Shown: positions 22,792-30,424 of the stretch, piece by piece | Layout: every line of letters starts with the position of its first letter | Position numbering within the stretch: position 1 is the stretch's first letter | Source of the DNA: a virus | IMG/VR virus record: IMGVR_UViG_3300037840_000269 | Location: 1 to 40,514 of that record | Direction: 5' to 3' (one strand) | DNA: 40,514 bases | The notes under the pieces: model-generated | What the model saw: the letters and a program-made list of their open reading frames with translations, nothing else | The model's database searches: none | What the model was told of the DNA's origin: nothing | Made by a program: the position numbers and the translations under genes

Positions 22792-23222
22792 TCGATGAAA
22801 AACCAATCAAGCTCTTCATTTACGGCAACATGAGCAGCGGGCGTCATTGTCACACAGCGCTAGTCGCAAGCGGCGCGCGCTATGAACACAGCGCAATCGT
22901 TAAGGGTTACCAATTATACAACACCTTTAGCGGCTTGCCTGCGGCGCTGCCAGAGGCCGACGCCGAGCTAGTCGGGGAACTTTATAGCTGTTCGCCCGAG
23001 GCACTTAGGCGCTCTGATGAGCTTATGGTTGGGACGAATTTCATTCGTATAGCGGTCGTGGCTATTAAAACCCCGCGCGTTCTACAGCCATTCGAGTGCA
23101 TGCCCAAGATTCGAAACGAGGACGTTGCGTGGACGCACATCTTTAGAAACCCGAAGCCCGAGAATGCGAAGCGCTTGGTTTCGATTGCTGAGTTAGACCG
23201 CGATAACTATTTGGTTAACTAG
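22788..23222 (+). CDS. Gamma-glutamylcyclotransferase-like (AIG2/GGCT) protein (144 aa)
   Basis: The opening IKLFIYGNMSSG (residues 7-18) is the GGCT-family P-loop-like YG(S/N)x motif. The segments HSAIVKGYQLYN and ELVGELYSCSPEALRRSDEL match the family core, with DEL carrying the likely catalytic acid. GGCT-type enzymes remove or rearrange gamma-glutamyl amides. Its place at the head of the amidoligase cluster fits a peptide-editing role. ATG at 22788 overlaps the previous stop. Confidence 0.75.
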   Translation: MIDEKPIKLFIYGNMSSGRHCHTALVASGARYEHSAIVKGYQLYNTFSGLPAALPEADAELVGELYSCSPEALRRSDELMVGTNFIRIAVVAIKTPRVLQPFECMPKIRNEDVAWTHIFRNPKPENAKRLVSIAELDRDNYLVN

Positions 23223-23230
23223 GAGGTATT

Positions 23231-24463
23231 GTGGAACGGAAAGTCTTCAAGCTTGGGCCGAAGCAGTTTGGGTTTTCGTGTGATAACTATAAGTGCGTTG
23301 ATCCCGCCGCGAAGGCTAGAATGCTAAGTGGCGCTGCGGTCACAAACAAATTCGGTCTCGCGCGGGCCAAGGCGAGTTTGCTTAATAATCGAAGACAGTT
23401 GACGAACTTGATTGGCCTGGTTGGAAGCGCTGGCGAGAACAAACTGAACCCCGATCCAAGAATGGGCTGTGACCCGGAGTTGTTTTTGAGCGACGCTGAC
23501 GGGAAGTTGATCCCGGCGTTCGACGTGCTGCCGAGTAAAAAGGATAATTCGGTGTTTTGGGACGGTTTCCAGGCCGAGTTTACGGTGTTTGCGGATTCGT
23601 GCTTGATTAACTTGGCCACGAGAATCCAGAACCAGATGCATCTATTGAAGAGAACTTGCCTTAAGCCAGTGAACCTGATGGCCGGGGACGTAGTTGAGGT
23701 TGATAAAGCGCTCTTGAAAAAGTTACCTGATGAGCGAGTTGCGCTCGGCTGTGATCCGAGTATTAATTTGTATGGTTCGCAGGGGCAAATCCCGGTTGAT
23801 CCCAGAGCGCTCGCGCTACGCTTCGCGGGAGGGCATATCCATTTCGGAGACGACAGCCTTGCAAGGGACCAGGTTTACGCGAGTCAGGTTGTATACAACT
23901 TGGACCGTATACTTGGTATTTGGGCCGTGGGCGCTGCCGCGAACTACGACAAAACGAAGTCGCGCCGAAAACACTATGGGCTGGCCGGAGAGTTTAGGCT
24001 GCCCTCGCACGGCCTTGAATACAGGACACTTAGCAACTTTTGGCTCGCGGGACCGCAGATTTACTACCCGACCTTTGAGCTTGCTCGCGTGATTATGCGC
24101 GCAACGAGTTATGGGATACTGGATTTTTGGGTCGCGGACACGCGGGTGGTTGTTGATACGATAAATAACTATGACGTTGAAATGGCACGGCGCATTTTGC
24201 GCTATAATGAGAAATTGTTTATCAAGCTGTTCGCGGCGAGTAACCTTATGTATGCGCAGAAGACGAAAAACGTCCCTGGTAATCCAGTACCGGTTTTCAT
24301 TGAACCTGAGTTCTTTGCGAAGCGCGCGCTTCAGGTTGGCTTAGAGGGCATGGAGTGCGTGGTGCCGAAGGCTTCGATGGAAACAAATTGGCGTTTGGAT
24401 ACGGTTACTTCGCTAGTACGCACTTACCCCGACTGCTGGTCCACGACATGTCTAAAAGCGTAA
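23231..24463 (+). CDS. COOH-NH2 ligase type 2 (phiEco32-like amidoligase), copy 1 (410 aa)
   Basis: The glutamine-synthetase-fold signature is clear: GCDPELFL (residues 79-86), GFQAEFT (112-118), GGHIHFG (200-206) and GEFRLPSHGLEYRTLSNFWL (253-272). These provide the metal- and ATP-binding acid, His and Arg residues. Members ligate a carboxylate to an amine using ATP. About 75 N-terminal residues with unusual composition precede the core. GTG at 23231 follows AGGAGGTATT. The substrate is unknown; partners are the amidotransferase, ATP-grasp and GGCT proteins here. Confidence 0.85.
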   Translation: MERKVFKLGPKQFGFSCDNYKCVDPAAKARMLSGAAVTNKFGLARAKASLLNNRRQLTNLIGLVGSAGENKLNPDPRMGCDPELFLSDADGKLIPAFDVLPSKKDNSVFWDGFQAEFTVFADSCLINLATRIQNQMHLLKRTCLKPVNLMAGDVVEVDKALLKKLPDERVALGCDPSINLYGSQGQIPVDPRALALRFAGGHIHFGDDSLARDQVYASQVVYNLDRILGIWAVGAAANYDKTKSRRKHYGLAGEFRLPSHGLEYRTLSNFWLAGPQIYYPTFELARVIMRATSYGILDFWVADTRVVVDTINNYDVEMARRILRYNEKLFIKLFAASNLMYAQKTKNVPGNPVPVFIEPEFFAKRALQVGLEGMECVVPKASMETNWRLDTVTSLVRTYPDCWSTTCLKA

Positions 24464-24699
24464 CCTGTCCAGAGTGCCACGGGCATGGGGTTGTGTTCGA
24501 ACCCAAAGCGAGCAAGCTTGATCCGCCATGTGCGTGTTGCGGCGGCAATGGGCAGATACTCGACGCGCTCTGTGAATGTGGGCGCGCGATTTGTTGGCGC
24601 TTTGGAAAGCACTTTTGTTGTAACAACTTCGATTGTATAAAGAAGGCGAGCGCTCTGAACCAACATGATCGAATGCCAAATACACAAAAAGCCGGTTAG
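24448..24699 (+). CDS. Zinc-finger protein, DnaJ-type CxxCxGxG repeats (83 aa)
   Basis: CPECHGHG (near residues 7-14) and CACCGGNG (near 27-34) are DnaJ-like CxxCxGxG pairs that together bind zinc, followed by CECG and CCNNFDC, a likely second site. ATG at 24448 overlaps the amidoligase end by 16 bases and has a weak ribosome binding site, so translation is probably coupled. A chaperone-like or nucleic-acid role cannot be chosen. Confidence 0.6.
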   Translation: MSKSVTCPECHGHGVVFEPKASKLDPPCACCGGNGQILDALCECGRAICWRFGKHFCCNNFDCIKKASALNQHDRMPNTQKAG

Positions 24700-24922
24700 C
24701 GAGTGCGAGTGCTTTGTGAAGATCGCAGCGGCGGTGCCGCCAGTGCACCCGAGTTGGCGCGAGCCAAGGGATAGTTTTTGCTGGTACTGTCGGCAAGCTC
24801 TGCCGAGTAAAGACCTAAGTTGGCTCGATGAGCCTACGACCTGGTGGCGGGTGCTTTGTTGGCAAGCGGTGATTGGGGTGGGGGTGTTGGTTTTTTATTT
24901 GATGTTTTGGGGGGCGCAATGA
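24665..24922 (+). CDS. Cys-knuckle and membrane protein (85 aa)
   Basis: The N-terminus has C..H and CEC (ECQIHKKPVSECEC), then FCWYCRQAL near residue 40, which suggests a zinc ribbon. A membrane helix (CWQAVIGVGVLVFYLMFW, about residues 65-82) ends the protein. The ATG at 24665 overlaps the previous gene by 35 bases. Confidence 0.5.
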   Translation: MIECQIHKKPVSECECFVKIAAAVPPVHPSWREPRDSFCWYCRQALPSKDLSWLDEPTTWWRVLCWQAVIGVGVLVFYLMFWGAQ

Positions 24923-25212
24923 AAGCCTACAACGCCGAGTTCAAGGAGATTGAGCTTATGCGATGCCCGAGGTGCGGGGTTTACGGGCAGGTTGATGAGA
25001 TTTGCCCGTGTGCGAAGCGCGAACCGCTGTTGTTACCCGCGAGTTCGCTGGTTGAGGACGTAAAGCCGATCGAGGTTATCCCGCCGAAGCCACAGGCGAT
25101 GTTGGATTTGGCCGCTGAGCGCGGGTTGGGCTGCTACGGCCAAGAAGCCGAAGGCGTTTGGTATTATGAGGGCGGAGGCTGGTTTGGACCGGAGCTAGGG
25201 GGTGAAGGATGA
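24919..25212 (+). CDS. Small zinc-ribbon-like protein (97 aa)
   Basis: ATG at 24919 overlaps the upstream TGA. CPRCGVYGQVDEICPC (near residues 17-32) has two CxxC-like pairs for one zinc. The C-terminus contains Gly/Trp-rich GVWYYEGGGWFGPELGG, seen in several phage proteins of unknown role. It is coupled to the next Cys-rich gene. Confidence 0.55.
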   Translation: MKAYNAEFKEIELMRCPRCGVYGQVDEICPCAKREPLLLPASSLVEDVKPIEVIPPKPQAMLDLAAERGLGCYGQEAEGVWYYEGGGWFGPELGGEG

Positions 25213-25367
25213 CTTGCGGCGCAAAGAACCCCGATCCGCGTGGGCACCGTTGTAAGTGTCGTTGTGTTTGTGTTTTAAAGAAGGGACACACTGGAGGCCA
25301 TCAGTGTCACGGAAAACGCCCTTGTATGTGGTGGGTTATTAGGGTAAAACCTGTTTATTACAAATGA
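25209..25367 (+). CDS. Cys-rich peptide (52 aa)
   Basis: ATG at 25209 overlaps the previous TGA in ATGA. The product has seven Cys and several His (MTCGAKNPDPRGHRCKCRCV, then HTGGHQCHGKRPC), a spacing typical of a compact metal-binding knuckle, with a basic hydrophobic tail. It is too short for most callers. It is the last gene before a 265-base gap. Confidence 0.5.
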   Translation: MTCGAKNPDPRGHRCKCRCVCVLKKGHTGGHQCHGKRPCMWWVIRVKPVYYK

Positions 25368-25632
25368 AATTGCCCCCAGGTTCTAACGAGCTAGAGCCTC
25401 CGCTATCGCGCAAGCCAATGCGCCCTAGCACACGGAAGGCTTGGGGTAATGGGGCCAAGTGGCGCAATCCAGGGTAGGTTGCCATTTTCGCTTGGCCTCT
25501 TTGAATTCTTGATAGTTGCGTCAATTGGGCGGGTAAGACCCCAGTGGTAAATCCCGCATTTTGCGTGGCGCACTTCATAATGGCCGCAGGGGACGCGCAA
25601 TCGTGTCCCTTTGGCCAAGGTTTGGAGGAACG
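25368..25632 (+). other. Gene-poor structured gap before the GNAT-like gene
   Basis: No convincing ORF. GCGGG...CCCGC brackets a short domain near 25520-25560, and GGGAC/GTCCC flanks a GCGCAATCGT loop near 25591-25610, followed by TTT. Two minus-strand ORFs of 79 codons here lack ribosome binding sites. It may be a non-coding RNA or a long leader. Confidence 0.35.
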
Positions 25633-26148
25633 ATGAAAACACCTGAATTGGTTGACAAGTACCAGAAGTTGTTAGCGGGTTTGCTTAAGACACAGCCCTT
25701 AAACATCTCCTTTGAGGTCCGCAGCCCTGACAACTATAGACCCGGCGGCGATTATGTAGAGATCGGTTCCATCACGATCCCAGAAGACAAGCTAAACGAC
25801 AAGCCCGCTGTGACCAAGGAGTGGTGTCTAGGCGAATATCGAGTCATGTTTAGTGGGGCTGTGCTCTCAACTTTTAAGTTGTATCAGATGCCGCACTGTT
25901 GTGGTATAATCGTGTTCTGTAACGCCGAAGTTTCGCCAAAGTTCCGAAACAAGCGCGTCGGCACCACGCTAAACACAATGCGTATGGATATTGGACGTAA
26001 TTTGGGTTATTCATTAGCTTTCTGCACAGATATTACGGCGAACGCTCACCAAGGTCAGCTTCTTAAGACCAATGGTTGGCGCGTTCTAACGACATTTAAG
26101 AACCGTCGCACAGGCAACGAAGTTCATTTGTCGTGCGCGGCTCTTTAA
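25633..26148 (+). CDS. GNAT-like acetyltransferase (171 aa)
   Basis: ATG at 25633 follows GGAGGAACG. Residues 105-150 fit the GNAT core: a beta4 strand (GIIVFCNAEVSPKFRNKRVG, with the P-loop-like RNKRVGT), a helix (LNTMRMDIGRNLGY), beta5, and a C-terminal LLKTNGWRVLTTFKNRRTGN. GNAT-fold enzymes acylate amines, and Iyer and colleagues proposed that some work with amidoligases. The two CC pairs around residue 97 are unusual. The substrate is unknown. Confidence 0.65.
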   Translation: MKTPELVDKYQKLLAGLLKTQPLNISFEVRSPDNYRPGGDYVEIGSITIPEDKLNDKPAVTKEWCLGEYRVMFSGAVLSTFKLYQMPHCCGIIVFCNAEVSPKFRNKRVGTTLNTMRMDIGRNLGYSLAFCTDITANAHQGQLLKTNGWRVLTTFKNRRTGNEVHLSCAAL

Positions 26149-26602
26149 CAAGCTCCGACAGCCAGAAACCCGATGAAACACACTCGTTCTGGTTGGCGTG
26201 ACCGAGGCCCCAAGGGCCTAGCGCTCGGCGCGCAAGCGCTTTGCGCAGCACAAGAACCGATCTGGAGGGACAGGGACTGTAGATAGGAAGCTCCGCGCCT
26301 CTGTGGGCGATGTAGTTGGTCTTGATGGGGGTTTTACTAGCGGTTGGTGGGACTGCTTTGGCGGACCGTAATTCCAGTCGCTTTATAGGCTACGGAAGTA
26401 CCCACTCCGTCATTACCAACGGGCATCCCAATTAAACAAGAGCGGAATCTTAGCCTATGGGAAGCGTACTTCTGGGGGATGGGCCGGACACATTTGGGCG
26501 ATTCGGGCTGTCGGATTTATTTTTGGGCGCAGCGAAGGAAGCGATAAGGCTATTGCCTTATAGAGGGTTCAAGTCCCGAGCGTCCACCTTTTTGGAGGCA
26601 AA
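26149..26602 (+). other. 450-base gap with inverted repeats and tRNA-like 3' end
   Basis: No well-supported gene. Inverted repeats include CCAGAA/TTCTGG (26162-26191), AGGCCC-CAA-GGGCCT (about 26206-26220), and AAGGC...GCCTT (26545-26558). The final 60 bases resemble a truncated tRNA: GGGCGC (26525-26530) can pair with GCGTCC (26580-26585), and GGGTTCAAGTCCC is a T-arm-like hairpin. The region contains an optional 52-aa ORF (26457-26615) that would extend into the next gene. Confidence 0.4.
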
Positions 26603-26615
26603 GTGGCTCTGTTAA
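26457..26615 (+). CDS. Possible small protein (52 aa) at the end of the gap
   Basis: ATG at 26457 to TAA at 26615. The product (MGSVLLGDGPDTFGRFGLSD, continuing for 32 residues) is protein-like, but the ribosome binding site is weak, it overlaps the next GTG start by 13 bases, and it overlaps the tRNA-like hairpin. Either the ORF or the RNA structure may be spurious. Confidence 0.3.
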   Translation: MGSVLLGDGPDTFGRFGLSDLFLGAAKEAIRLLPYRGFKSRASTFLEAKWLC

Positions 26616-26830
26616 TCTACGGTTGGGCAAATGAAGAGTTTGAGCGCGAACCCGGTGTCTTTCAATGGCATTTAGGAGAGCCCGTACCCAATATGAGCCG
26701 CGTTGTTGAATTCAAAGCTGATGGGGATGAGCTTAATCTATTCGTTAACGCAATGGAAGCGAGCCGTCGGGCTATGCCTAGTGGTATTTATTACTCTAAG
26801 GGTATGGGCTTTCAAAAGGAGCGCACTTGA
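26603..26830 (+). CDS. Small hypothetical protein (75 aa)
   Basis: GTG at 26603 follows TTTGGAGGCAAA, a strong ribosome binding site. The sequence is mixed (YGWANEEFEREPGVFQWHLG, then FKADGDELNLFVNAMEASRR), possibly an alpha-beta domain. No family recognised. Its stop overlaps the TTG of the next gene. Confidence 0.6.
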   Translation: MALLIYGWANEEFEREPGVFQWHLGEPVPNMSRVVEFKADGDELNLFVNAMEASRRAMPSGIYYSKGMGFQKERT

Positions 26831-27225
26831 AACACAATATAAGACGCGAAGTTTTCTGTAAGGTTTGTCGGCGGGTTCATCTACATATTGATGGCGTTTG
26901 TCAGACCTGCCGTGCGAAGAACTTTATCCAGTTGCGAAGCGGTGTTCTGCGCAGGATTCGCGCGCAAGTCGCTCAAGAGAGGACAGTTAGGGCTGCGCCG
27001 TTGCCGATTTATCGGCGCATCGAGGATTTGCCTAGGTATGTACCCCCTCCGGTCGCGCCGCGTCGCGTTGTAGAGGCTCCTAGGCCGGTTAGACCCCCGG
27101 TTAAAGCGGTTCGCGCAGGCGGCGCCAAGTGCGTCTGTTGTGGCGACCGCACGCGGGAGCGCCATCCGATAGTCGAGGGCGATTTGCCGTTGCCGTTGTG
27201 CGGCGGTTGCCAAGCGAAGTTATGA
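26827..27225 (+). CDS. Two-zinc-site basic protein (132 aa)
   Basis: TTG at 26827 follows AAGGAGCGCAC. CKVC..H...CQTC (residues 11-30) and CVCC...CGGC (near 98-129) are two zinc sites, joined by an Arg/Pro-rich linker (YVPPPVAPRRVVEAPRPVRP). This layout suits a nucleic-acid or protein scaffold. It lies just after the GNAT region. Role unknown. Confidence 0.6.
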   Translation: MKHNIRREVFCKVCRRVHLHIDGVCQTCRAKNFIQLRSGVLRRIRAQVAQERTVRAAPLPIYRRIEDLPRYVPPPVAPRRVVEAPRPVRPPVKAVRAGGAKCVCCGDRTRERHPIVEGDLPLPLCGGCQAKL

Positions 27226-27389
27226 CCGAAACCATTGAAATCAAAGGGGTTACAGTCTACAAGATCACCAAATCCGGGGGCAAACCCTACGCGAATGGGA
27301 CATACGTCAAATACTACGTCCCCGGCGTGGGCGAGGTCAAGGAGATCGCTCCGGGTGTTTGGCAAGAGATTGCAGCGCTAAGTACGTAG
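27222..27389 (+). CDS. Small beta-rich hypothetical protein (55 aa)
   Basis: ATG at 27222 overlaps the previous TGA in ATGA. The sequence forms short strands with Gly turns (GVTVYKITKSGGKPYANGTY, then VPGVGEVKEIAPGVW), perhaps an SH3-like barrel. No family recognised. Confidence 0.5.
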   Translation: MTETIEIKGVTVYKITKSGGKPYANGTYVKYYVPGVGEVKEIAPGVWQEIAALST

Positions 27390-27652
27390 GGAGCCACTAG
27401 CCCTATGGGAAAAGCCTGCAATGCGCGAAAGCCGATGAGCCGTGCACAGTGTGTACGCCGTAGGCGGTGCGCAAAACATGAGGCACAATAGTCGAGACCC
27501 GGATTTTTCCGGTTATTGGCTGCTTTCTGAAGCGTTTGGGGGTCGAGCTAGCCGTCCCTGAACAGCCTCCTAAAGAAGTTCAGAGAGCGACCGGGTTATG
27601 CAGCTGGCAGAGTTGTCTCTGACCCTGTCGTTAAACTTATTTTGGAGGGCGC
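27390..27652 (+). other. Structured 260-base gap
   Basis: No convincing gene. GGTCG near 27541 and CGACC near 27589 close a domain holding CTGAAC (27558-27563) and GTTCAG (27578-27583). An upstream CCGG-ATTTTT-CCGG hairpin lies near 27499-27512. A 28-codon ORF (27405-27491, basic, two Cys) has a poor ribosome binding site. Similarity to D-arm sequences (CAGCTGGCAGAG) is not enough to call a tRNA. Confidence 0.35.
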
Positions 27653-27799
27653 ATGGAGCTGTTTTCAAAGATTATCGGCCTTGTCATAGGCGCAGCCATG
27701 ATGGTTATGGCTGTCGCGGTGGCTTTTGGACTTGTCGCATGGGCCGTTTATTCGATAGAAACCGCAAGAGCTAAGTATCAGTCGAATTGGAGGGACTAA
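27653..27799 (+). CDS. 48-aa single-pass membrane protein
   Basis: ATG at 27653 follows TTTTGGAGGGCGC. Residues 6-33 are one long hydrophobic helix (KIIGLVIGAAMMVMAVAVAF), followed by a short charged tail. It ends just before the TTG of the next gene. Function unknown. Confidence 0.6.
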   Translation: MELFSKIIGLVIGAAMMVMAVAVAFGLVAWAVYSIETARAKYQSNWRD

Positions 27800-27800
27800 C

Positions 27801-28358
27801 TTGGAACGCTGGATTCTTGAGCACATCGCGATGCGCAAGGGCGGTGGGTTTCTGCCGAAGCGGCCTGATAGGCCGAGTAGTTATCCGATTTACCCAGCGC
27901 AGCGGCGCGGCATCCACGAGATGATAATGGGCCGTCGAGGGGGTTATCAGCCCGTTGACGCGCATCCAGGGGACATGTCGCAGGTACCGGGGAACCTAGA
28001 TCATCAGGATTATAGGTTCTATGTTGGGCGCCGAGATCGAACTGAGCGCTTCGCGCAGTGTCGAGTGTGTTTGGGGGTGTTTGATGATGCTAGCGCGCGC
28101 AGAACCCACGGCAAGAAAACAGGCTGTTTTAAAATGCTGCTTGCGGCGTTGCAACCGAGCGTGCGGAGAACCCTTTGCTTGGTCTGCGGCGCGACAACCT
28201 ATAACTGTGTTTGGGGAGTCCCGCTGTGCGACCAGCGCAAGAATTGTATCGTTTTGTGGTCATTTGATATTGTGCAGCCGCGCGTACTGCGCGACGAGTT
28301 AATCATCGCGAACCGAAAGCGAGAGGCCCATGAAAAGATACTCAGCCTTAACGATTGA
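27801..28358 (+). CDS. Zinc-finger hypothetical protein (185 aa)
   Basis: TTG at 27801 follows TTGGAGGGACTAAC. The middle has a CxxC..H....C finger (CRVCLGVFDDASARRTHGKK, closed by Cys near residue 109) and a second set CLVCGATTYNC...CDQRKNC near 125-150. The Pro/Arg-rich N-terminus (FLPKRPDRPSSYPIYPAQRR) looks disordered. It overlaps the next gene by 29 bases. It may be an adaptor for the amidoligase enzymes. Confidence 0.6.
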   Translation: MERWILEHIAMRKGGGFLPKRPDRPSSYPIYPAQRRGIHEMIMGRRGGYQPVDAHPGDMSQVPGNLDHQDYRFYVGRRDRTERFAQCRVCLGVFDDASARRTHGKKTGCFKMLLAALQPSVRRTLCLVCGATTYNCVWGVPLCDQRKNCIVLWSFDIVQPRVLRDELIIANRKREAHEKILSLND

Positions 28359-28857
28359 TAAACTGCCGTTGGCGAGTAGCTCCAGCGGGATCGCGCCGTT
28401 TCCGGGGCGCTGGCCCACGCGCGTAGCTATTGAGTTCGTGGATGGGCGGGTTTATATCGGGAAGCCCTTTAGAAACCTACAGCGCTTGGTCGCGGAGAAG
28501 CGCCGAATGATAACGCGATTGATTGAGTTCGACAAGAAACATCGGATCATGCTTTATATAGCCGGGTCCAAGAAGTTTGCGTGGTTCAGCAACCGACCTT
28601 TTTATTGTTATCATCCGTCGCTGCTTGGGTATACTGGGGACCCGTTTCTCCCCGAGTTACCTTGGTTCGCTTGGAATATGGAGCCGCTCCGCATAAAGGA
28701 AATCCCCTGTTACATACCGGGGCCGCTTAATGAGGGCGCGAAGTTATTTTATGAGAATGCGTTAAGCACTTACCTTAAGTCAAAGGCCGAGAAAGCAGCG
28801 CCGAAGCCGTTAAAGATCGGTACGCCGTTCTCGGGTTACCAGGCCTTTTATCGATGA
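28330..28857 (+). CDS. Hypothetical protein in amidoligase cluster (175 aa)
   Basis: ATG at 28330 follows GAGAGGCCC. The sequence alternates strand and loop segments (VAIEFVDGRVYIGKPFRNLQ, AGSKKFAWFSNRPFYCYH) and ends with a basic tail. I do not recognise a domain. Tight coupling to the following amidoligase (ATGA overlap) suggests a shared role, possibly substrate binding. Confidence 0.6.
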   Translation: MKRYSALTIDKLPLASSSSGIAPFPGRWPTRVAIEFVDGRVYIGKPFRNLQRLVAEKRRMITRLIEFDKKHRIMLYIAGSKKFAWFSNRPFYCYHPSLLGYTGDPFLPELPWFAWNMEPLRIKEIPCYIPGPLNEGAKLFYENALSTYLKSKAEKAAPKPLKIGTPFSGYQAFYR

Positions 28858-30386
28858 GATACGTCGATCTAAAACGAAACTTCATCCGGGAGCTAATCCT
28901 GCGCGGGGAAAGCTCTCCTGCGGCTGCTCCTGAGGAGATCAGGGCGCGGGTGCCCGAAGCCATTTTAAAACGTTGGACAGATCGTTTCTACACGATCACG
29001 CGCATTAACGAAGTGCCAATGTGTCCGAGGTTGGTTAATCACTTTCAGATCGGCGCGGACCCGGAGTTTGTCTTTAAGAACGGCGCTGAGGTCTACGATG
29101 CGAATGCCTTTCAGATGAAAGCGGGGCTCTGTATCGGCGCCGATAACAACGGGCGTTTAGTTGAGTTGCGGCCAGCGCCGAGTCGGTTTGCGCTTAAGGT
29201 TGTCGCGAGCATGCTTAGCGAGCTTAGGTGGCTTAGTATACTATATCCCAAGACAACTGAGCTTGCTTGGAAAGCGGGCGCGTGGAGCGGCGCAGAAGGC
29301 CTAGGGGGTCATATTCACTTTGGCCGTAAAGTACTTAAACAAAAGCCCTTTGAGGTCAAGGCACTGGATAACCTAACCGCGTTGTTGTTTATATCGGGCG
29401 TTTATCCGGTGGACGAACAAAAGAGTCGCCAAGCGGGGCAAGGTGGCTATGGGCAATTTGGTGCTACGCGCGTCCAAGCGCACGGCTATGAGTACCGAAC
29501 GCCGCCGAGTTGGCTATTTAGCCCGTGGCATGCGTTTTTGGCGCTTACGCTAGCTAAGCTGGTTGTGGCCTCGCCGGAGTTGGCGATTAGCTTGAGCGCG
29601 AAGGCAACTTCGCCAAGCGAAGCCCGCAGGCGCATCAGGAACATCCTGGTTCAATTCAAAGGCCGCGATGACGATGCGCTTATCGCGTGTATGGGGTTTA
29701 ATGTTTGGGGGTTACCTAATACAGTTGAAAAGGACTTTAAGGTAGCTTGGGGTATTAGTGCGCGCTCCGCAGAAAGTTGGAAAACACTGGGGTTTCCTCT
29801 GCCGCAGATATTGCCTCCACACATTGAGCCCTCCGTGCAAGAGACTAATGAGGTCTTTGAGTACATTTGTAGAGGCCGCGCGCTAGCAGGGATGCTTCCA
29901 AGCGCGCCTAATTGGGAGTTCCAGGCTGCGCCGAGAGGGTATGTTGCGCTGATCCAGCATGTAAATACAGTGCGTTGTCCGGGGCTCGGCGAGCTAACGC
30001 GGGATTTGCTTAGTCCGGCTTCGCTGACAATAACCTATATCGGGGGTGAGAGCGCATGTTTTTATATACCACCTATTTGGTATCAATTGCTCGGCGGGGA
30101 AGCCGGTTTGCGCAAGGTGAACCAAAAGTACCCAGGGCTAAAGGTCAAGTTTGATCCTGCGCATGGTAGCGTACAGCTAAACAAAGGCGCCCTTACGCCG
30201 GATATGCTCGCGACTACGCGCGCCGTGCTAACGGAGTTCTTTCCGCTAGTACGGTATCGGGACTATAAGAGCTTCCCGCGCGAGCAGTGGATGATGCGGC
30301 TTAAAGATGCAGAACTGGCGCTGAACGCGAAGTCTAAGTCCGTGGCGCCACCAAAAAGTGTTTGTTTGTTCGATGCTAAAATCTAG
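28854..30386 (+). CDS. COOH-NH2 ligase type 2, copy 2 (510 aa)
   Basis: The core matches copy 1: GADPEFVF (residues 67-74), GADNNGRLVELRP (95-107), GGHIHFG (151-157) and YEYRTPPSWLFSPW near 213-226. The extra C-terminal half (after about residue 330) is unlike copy 1 and includes a Cys-Pro-Gly motif and YIGGESACFYIPP, so it may add substrate specificity. ATG at 28854 overlaps the previous stop. Expected activity: ATP-dependent amide bond formation. Confidence 0.85.
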   Translation: MRYVDLKRNFIRELILRGESSPAAAPEEIRARVPEAILKRWTDRFYTITRINEVPMCPRLVNHFQIGADPEFVFKNGAEVYDANAFQMKAGLCIGADNNGRLVELRPAPSRFALKVVASMLSELRWLSILYPKTTELAWKAGAWSGAEGLGGHIHFGRKVLKQKPFEVKALDNLTALLFISGVYPVDEQKSRQAGQGGYGQFGATRVQAHGYEYRTPPSWLFSPWHAFLALTLAKLVVASPELAISLSAKATSPSEARRRIRNILVQFKGRDDDALIACMGFNVWGLPNTVEKDFKVAWGISARSAESWKTLGFPLPQILPPHIEPSVQETNEVFEYICRGRALAGMLPSAPNWEFQAAPRGYVALIQHVNTVRCPGLGELTRDLLSPASLTITYIGGESACFYIPPIWYQLLGGEAGLRKVNQKYPGLKVKFDPAHGSVQLNKGALTPDMLATTRAVLTEFFPLVRYRDYKSFPREQWMMRLKDAELALNAKSKSVAPPKSVCLFDAKI

Positions 30387-30424
30387 TCGGCCAAGCTACT
30401 TCAGCTTGGGAGGAGGGTAGTTAT

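Noticed and set aside
25339-25642. Two minus-strand 79-codon ORFs in the 25.4 kb gap
   Set aside because: They overlap each other, lack ribosome binding sites and oppose the direction of all neighbours.
27598-27774. About 58-codon ORF overlapping the 48-aa membrane protein
   Set aside because: No ribosome binding site, and the overlapping frame has GGAGGG plus a clear membrane helix.
27983-27988. GGTACC inside coding sequence (also near 488 and 35744)
   Set aside because: No GCGTCTAAT-like sequence at 15 bp on either strand; chance occurrences of a six-base palindrome.
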